Below are positions 59,501 through 64,000 of a stretch of 64,000 nucleotides of DNA, one piece after another (the stretch's first letter is position 1; each line of letters starts with the position of its first letter). This DNA comes from Cyprinodon diabolis (Eukaryota; Chordata; Actinopteri; Cyprinodontiformes; Cyprinodontidae), in NCBI GenBank assembly GCA_030533445.1, contig CM060080.1, positions 6,366,052 through 6,430,051 of the forward strand, written 5' to 3'. Below the pieces are notes generated by a model. It was given only the letters and a program-made list of their open reading frames with translations. It searched no databases and was not told the origin of the DNA. The translations under genes and the position numbers were made by a program.

Positions 59501-60135
59501 AAAACATATTTTGTTTTTAATATTTGGTTTTTCAAGTTCCTTTATTGTAATGTTGAAGTTCTTTTTGCACTTGAATTACATCCAGTCTTCAATAAAAGGG
59601 CTCATAATTGTTTCCTGAACTGCTGATTGGCCGCTGGGTGGAGCATTTTCTAGGATTCAGATCAATCCTGAAAGTTAGCCTGCTGTGGTGCAGGATTGCC
59701 ATACAGAGTAAGTTACCATGGTGACTAGCCTCGTTAAGAATGAATTTAGTTTGCTACCAGGTAGTCAGGGTTAAACCTAAATTTGTCACGCTAATCCAAT
59801 AATCCTACTTTGTGGTACAGGTTTCAGAAATGTGTCACCTATCATTCCATTTCCTTCCCAAGTTTTGATATTTCAGTGAGCAAAGTACTGAATGGACACT
59901 AAATATTTTTTTCAATAACTTGATGTTAATAGCTTTATATAAGAAGGATCACCTGTAGTGGTCTGTCCTGCTGCAGATCTTGATAAGCCTTTGACTGATG
60001 ACCTGCTGTGGTTGTGTAGTAGTCCTCTGTAAGAGATGGCCAGGGTTGTCCATATTATTTTTTCAATTTATGAAGATTTCTTCTTTATAAAATCATCTCC
60101 AGGGCTTCTAGAGTTTCAAGAACAGAGCTGGCCTT
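59501..60135. other. No recognised feature
   Basis: AT-rich intronic DNA. Confidence 0.4.
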
Positions 60136-60137
60136 CT

Positions 60138-60414
60138 TTAAAGGTATACTATGCTACTGCGCTAGCAACGAGCATGCCTTTCACTGGGGGCGTGTAGCAG
60201 TTCTCGCCGTAAAGCAAGACCGACTCTCGCGATGCACGAGACTTCTGAGCCTGTGGGTGCGGGCCGAGGGCTCCTGCAATTGCAAGTACGGTATTTCCCC
60301 TACAGACCACCAGGGCGGCCGAGAAAACCTTTGTTTGACCTGAAATGACTCATTTAATCATCCAAAACGCTATGGAACACATTAACTGAAAAATGTTGCA
60401 TAGTATGCCTTTAA
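60138..60414. mobile_element. CpG-rich MITE flanked by TTAA
   Basis: TTAA at 60138-60141 and 60411-60414 encloses 269 bp whose ends aggtatactatgc and, inverted, aggcatactatgc match at 12 of 13 positions. TTAA targeting fits piggyBac or Kolobok-type transposases. The interior (60160-60330) has many CpG sites and looks GC-rich against AT-rich flanks. Confidence 0.88.
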
Positions 60415-61539
60415 AAGCTTTTTAAGCTTCTTTGAGTCATTGATACTGTTGTCGCGGCAGATGAATAAAGTCATAGTTGGATGAACTAAACTGTTTGAAA
60501 ATATGCTTAAAAATGAAAGAAAACATTTGGAGGAATTTAATAGAATGACCATGAAAAGCATCAGACAAAAAGTGAACCTAAAAATGGGGACTACATGCAT
60601 GCAGTAGAAGCTTTAGGCTGTATCAAGAGCCACAGAGGGAATATATGTGGGAAGAAATTGTCAAAAGGAATTTATTAGGGGTGTGTGATAATGAGTGCTT
60701 GTGGCTTTAATTGACTTAATCAACAAATAGAATTAATAAGAGATTTCTAATTAATGTTAATTGATTGAAATTTCGCCTAGGTCACAGAGCAGGCAGCACA
60801 TCTCCCCTCTCTTTGTATCTTCTTTCTTTTATTCTCCCACTTATTTTTTTCTCCTTTTCTTCTATTTTAATCTATTCTATTCTATGATTTTCTATTTTTA
60901 TTCCATTCCATTCTTTTTATTGTTAACTGTTTACCATTTCTTGTACAAAATTTTCTTGCATTTTTATGTATTTAGTCTTGTTTATATATATTCCTTTAAA
61001 ATTTTATGATTTTTAGTTTCGACAAGGCTTTGTACAGGATAAATATTAATTGATAATTTTTACTTTTGTTATGTTAACTTCAAATATTTTATATGGCTTA
61101 TAACCCAAATGTAACAATTTGGCTGCGCTATCAACACAGTGTGGGATTTTTATATGCATTTCCTTGGCAATTTATGTTTTATATATAATTTAATACCCTA
61201 GTGACAAAATTATTTCAGGGTTTCTTTAGCTAATATAAGGTATTTAATTTCATGTAATATGATCTAATACAGCTGTACATAGGGAGCACATACATGCCAT
61301 TTAAAAGAGGCAAAGGTTGTGCCACTTACATTTTCTAAACTCTGGATGCAGAAGCTGAGTATGCCATTATCAAAGTCTTAAAATCCCATAAAAAGGAAAA
61401 TGGCTCATAGAATGAGAAAAGAAACTCAACTACAACACTGTAATTTGCAGAATTATTGTCCTATAAAGCAATATTTTAAATATAATCTAACCTTTATTTA
61501 ACTAGATTAACCCTGTTAAGTCTGAATGTGTTTTTTTCA
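60415..61539. other. No recognised feature
   Basis: AT-rich, with a T-rich tract at 60830-60990. Confidence 0.4.
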
Positions 61540-61775
61540 ACTACAGCCCCTTTTTCGTTGCCTTGCACACCACTTCCTCCTCCTCCCGTGGTCTAAATCC
61601 ATGAGCCCGCTGTTCTGCATGCATCCTTCCAAAGCACTCTGCAGCTTTTTAAACGCTCAAGAGTGGCTGTATTTACAAGTCCAGAAAAAACATTTTTTTT
61701 TTACCATAGCTCCAGCAAGCGCTGGCGGTCGTAGATATAGGATTGATGCCTAGTTTGTATTCTAGGCGGCATGTT
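61540..61775 (-). pseudogene. LINE 5' region fragment, minus strand
   Basis: It shares 'gcagctttttaaacgctcaa', 'tccagaaaaaacat' and 'ccagcaagcgctggcggtcg' with the reverse complement of 9250-9310 and with 38200-38290. Short, non-coding remnant. Confidence 0.55.
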
Positions 61776-62304
61776 TTCTGGAATTGTCGAGAGCTGTCTG
61801 TAGCCGCTGCCTGTAGGCGCCGCCGAATACTTATTTGCAGCTGTATCATACAAATAAATAGTATAAAAGAAATCATATCTCTATCTTTTTTTAAGACAGT
61901 ATTCTATAACAGAAATTAAAATTTCAGATATTTACAATGCTTTTAGCGTTTTTAGTTTCTTGATGTTTCCAAAAGTTATCGTAATATATATATATTTTTT
62001 TGTCAACGAATTGTCAGGTTCTTGCTTTCTGATTTTTTATCTAAGCAATGAATTTGAACCAAAGACTTGACACAGCCATCTGGCATGAGGGCCAACACAA
62101 ATTATATAATAAAATAAAAAATTAAACTACATTAAAGGATGACTGAGAAACATATATTTATTGAATGGTTTGCTATTGTTGAGAACACAAGAATACCACA
62201 ATACATTTGTGGTATTTATAGTTATAGACAGATGCCTTCCTTTAGTTCATTATTTTATAAAGGGCTCAAAAACATTAATGTATAAAAAAATTAAGAATAA
62301 CAGC
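61776..62304. other. No recognised feature
   Basis: AT-rich intronic DNA. Confidence 0.35.
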
Positions 62305-62343
62305 TGATACCGATGCCAACAGCAATATATCGTGCATCCCTAG
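62305..62343 (-). mobile_element. hAT-type element terminus (tagggatgcacgatatat)
   Basis: On the minus strand the terminus reads tagggatgcacgatatattg, then GCTGTTGGCATCGGTATC-like sequence. It is a familiar vertebrate/teleost hAT end. The partner end was not found within the window. Confidence 0.6.
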
Positions 62344-63439
62344 TACGGACACAACTTCACTTCCGTCAATCCATCCATGCATGGCTTCCCTTTAAGCTGC
62401 ATCAGTGATCATTCTCCTTCAGAGCATCAAAATCAAATTTAGATATATTGGACCTTATATTTCAAGAATCATTTATACACTGGTTTGTATTATTTGTGCT
62501 TTAATTCTTGCAGGTTTCTTATATTTTAATTTTCAGTCTGTGTCCTGTGAGTCCGGCTGACTCTGGGTTGCTTGCACAGCTATTTCTGAGTCTCGTTGAG
62601 CTACAAAAGACAAAATTATATGTTGAATTTTGTTATAGCATTGCATATTTTTTCTTGTAAACTTGGAGATATATTTTATTTCATGTTGCTTATCCCAGTA
62701 AATCTGTTTCACCTTTAAATCAGCAACTCTCCCTAATTATGTCTCTGCTATGCTTAAAAACAGATTTATGAACATGTCTACCAATGCAATGATGCCAGAG
62801 AAAATCATTTTCTCTAGAAGCTCTGCAGTCAATAAGAAAACAACAGATATTTGTTAATTTTGATCTGTAATGAGTATGGTCCTGAGAAGCCCAGCTTTTT
62901 AACTCATATAAATTTACTGCCATTTTTAGCTCAAAAAGGTCTGTATGTGTAACTAACGGATTTTTCGGTGGCATCTCTGATTTTTCTAACCAACCAGTCT
63001 CCTAACTTTTACTTAAACATATATCGGAGTAGCTGCCGGTTAAAATTCACTGAGTGCTGTTACGAATTTATGTTCATACGGCTAGCCACAGTAGGTCAGA
63101 CGAAACTGACTGTCTGTTAGAACGGCTTGTCATATGCAGTATCTCTTCTCCTTCTCGTAGCTACTCTGTACGCAGTGAATAGCGACCCCAAATAATATCA
63201 TGTCCCAAAGCGACATATCCCATGATATTTCACCGAGAGGTAGGATTCGAGAGCAGCGGGAGAGCAAGGAAAAAACACGGACTGAAAACGCTCTGAACAC
63301 AGACAGCTGCACCCAACACCAGTTACTGTTGGCTGAAGTAAATCAAGCGGAAATTATTGGTGGGGACTGTCCCCTCAATGCCCAAAGTTGGTGGGGACAT
63401 GTCCACACCAGTCTTTCAGAAAGTTACGCCAGAGAATGA
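62344..63439. other. No gene supported
   Basis: 62720-62974 (minus) and 63200-63439 (plus) are open but show no motif that I recognise. 63360-63415 carries a 'ggtggggac' repeat motif twice. Confidence 0.35.
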
Positions 63440-63581
63440 GTCGATGCAATCAACTGGTTTTCCTGAGATAGAAAACTTTGAATCAATTTGACTGTATGAT
63501 CTGGTTGAATTGTAAAGTGCCTTGAGATTAGATGTTGTGTGAATTGGCGCTATAGAAATAAACTGAATTGAATTGAATTCA
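63440..63581 (+). mobile_element. L2-type LINE 3' tail
   Basis: 'gatgcaatcaactggttttc', 'gtaaagtgccttgagattag', 'gaattggcgctatagaaata' and the ATTGA tail: the shortest copy of the family seen at 12570-13128. Confidence 0.8.
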
Positions 63582-64000
63582 TCTACAGTAACTGAGATTA
63601 TCTCTGACCTCCCTCTGTATTGGTCATCTGATGCGGTTCAAGTATCAATCAGTAATTTAGTTGTTTTAAAGCAGTCTCCTTCAGTGTAATGCATACCTCC
63701 TATATGGAATAAATCTATTTTCCATCTTACCCACACACTATGAAGCACAAAGTTGGCTTGTTCTCTTGATCCAGTCTCCCATATTTTGCATCCCCATCTC
63801 CTGTTTAAACAAGCAGCCAAGCCACAAATAGGCTAAACTAAAGAAAACAAGGACAGAAGTTTTGTAGGGTGTATGTGAGAAAACAGCAGAGTAAGAGGAT
63901 GTGAGCAAAGAACTGGGGGACAGAAAGTAGTGTTTAATATTTATTGGAAAATGTAAGGAAAATGTAAAAGAAGTCCCTTTCAGTGAGCAGGCAGGATTAG
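63582..64000. other. No recognised feature to the window end
   Basis: Intronic-looking DNA; nothing supported. Confidence 0.4.

Noticed and set aside
62720..62974. 84-codon minus frame starting MPPKNPLVTH
   Set aside because: It starts like some transposon proteins but no domain or repeat copy could be recognised; left unassigned.

Overview
The window looks like vertebrate, specifically teleost fish, nuclear DNA. It is AT-rich, has no operons or dense coding, and is full of fish-type repeats: L2-, L1- and Rex/RTE-like LINEs, tRNA-derived SINEs, hAT, Tc1, Harbinger and piggyBac-like DNA transposons, LTR fragments, and GATA and GGAT microsatellites. The only host gene I can support is part of a plus-strand gene. 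Four small exons (4406-4527, 13846-13966, 42738-42884, 45821-46075) have consensus AG/GT borders and compatible phases (2 then 0 then 0). They join into one open frame of 215 codons that resembles the spectrin-like repeat region of A-kinase anchoring protein 6 (AKAP6/mAKAP). The introns between them are about 9.3 kb, 28.8 kb and 2.9 kb. Sequence before 4406 and after 46075 would be flanking introns. I found neither end of the gene and no promoter.

Layout. 1-4405: a dispersed repeat copy, unremarkable sequence and a decayed LINE at about 2.7-3.8 kb. 4.5-13.8 kb (intron): LTR-like sequence, a second copy of the dispersed repeat, a 190-bp foldback MITE, LINE and Harbinger remnants and an L2 3' end. 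14-42.7 kb (intron): a piggyBac-like MITE, SINEs, a 951-bp hAT element, a BEL/Pao-like gag remnant, a solo LTR nested in the third dispersed repeat copy, a three-level nested insertion at 26.05-27.38 kb, a hAT element carrying a pure GATA array of about 2 kb (31051-33044), an L2 LINE with an ORF1 esterase remnant, a foldback MITE with an internal tandem duplication, and an L1 endonuclease remnant. 42.9-45.8 kb: LINE, RecQ-like helicase and Tc1 fragments. 46.1-64 kb: two more intact-ended hAT elements, a second GATA block, a 26-bp-arm hairpin, an unassigned 138-codon ORF, an alternating A/B minisatellite, a Tc1-family pseudogene and a TTAA-flanked CpG-rich MITE.

The four exons are the only parts that appear to act together, encoding consecutive alpha-helical segments of one scaffold protein. 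Everything else reads as independent transposon debris with target-site duplications. I saw no convincing new multi-gene system. The best leads are the exceptionally long pure GATA array inside a hAT element, a roughly 120-bp coding-like block shared by two different elements, the unassigned ORF at 53.5-53.9 kb and the dimeric minisatellite. Family names come from remembered motifs, not database searches.
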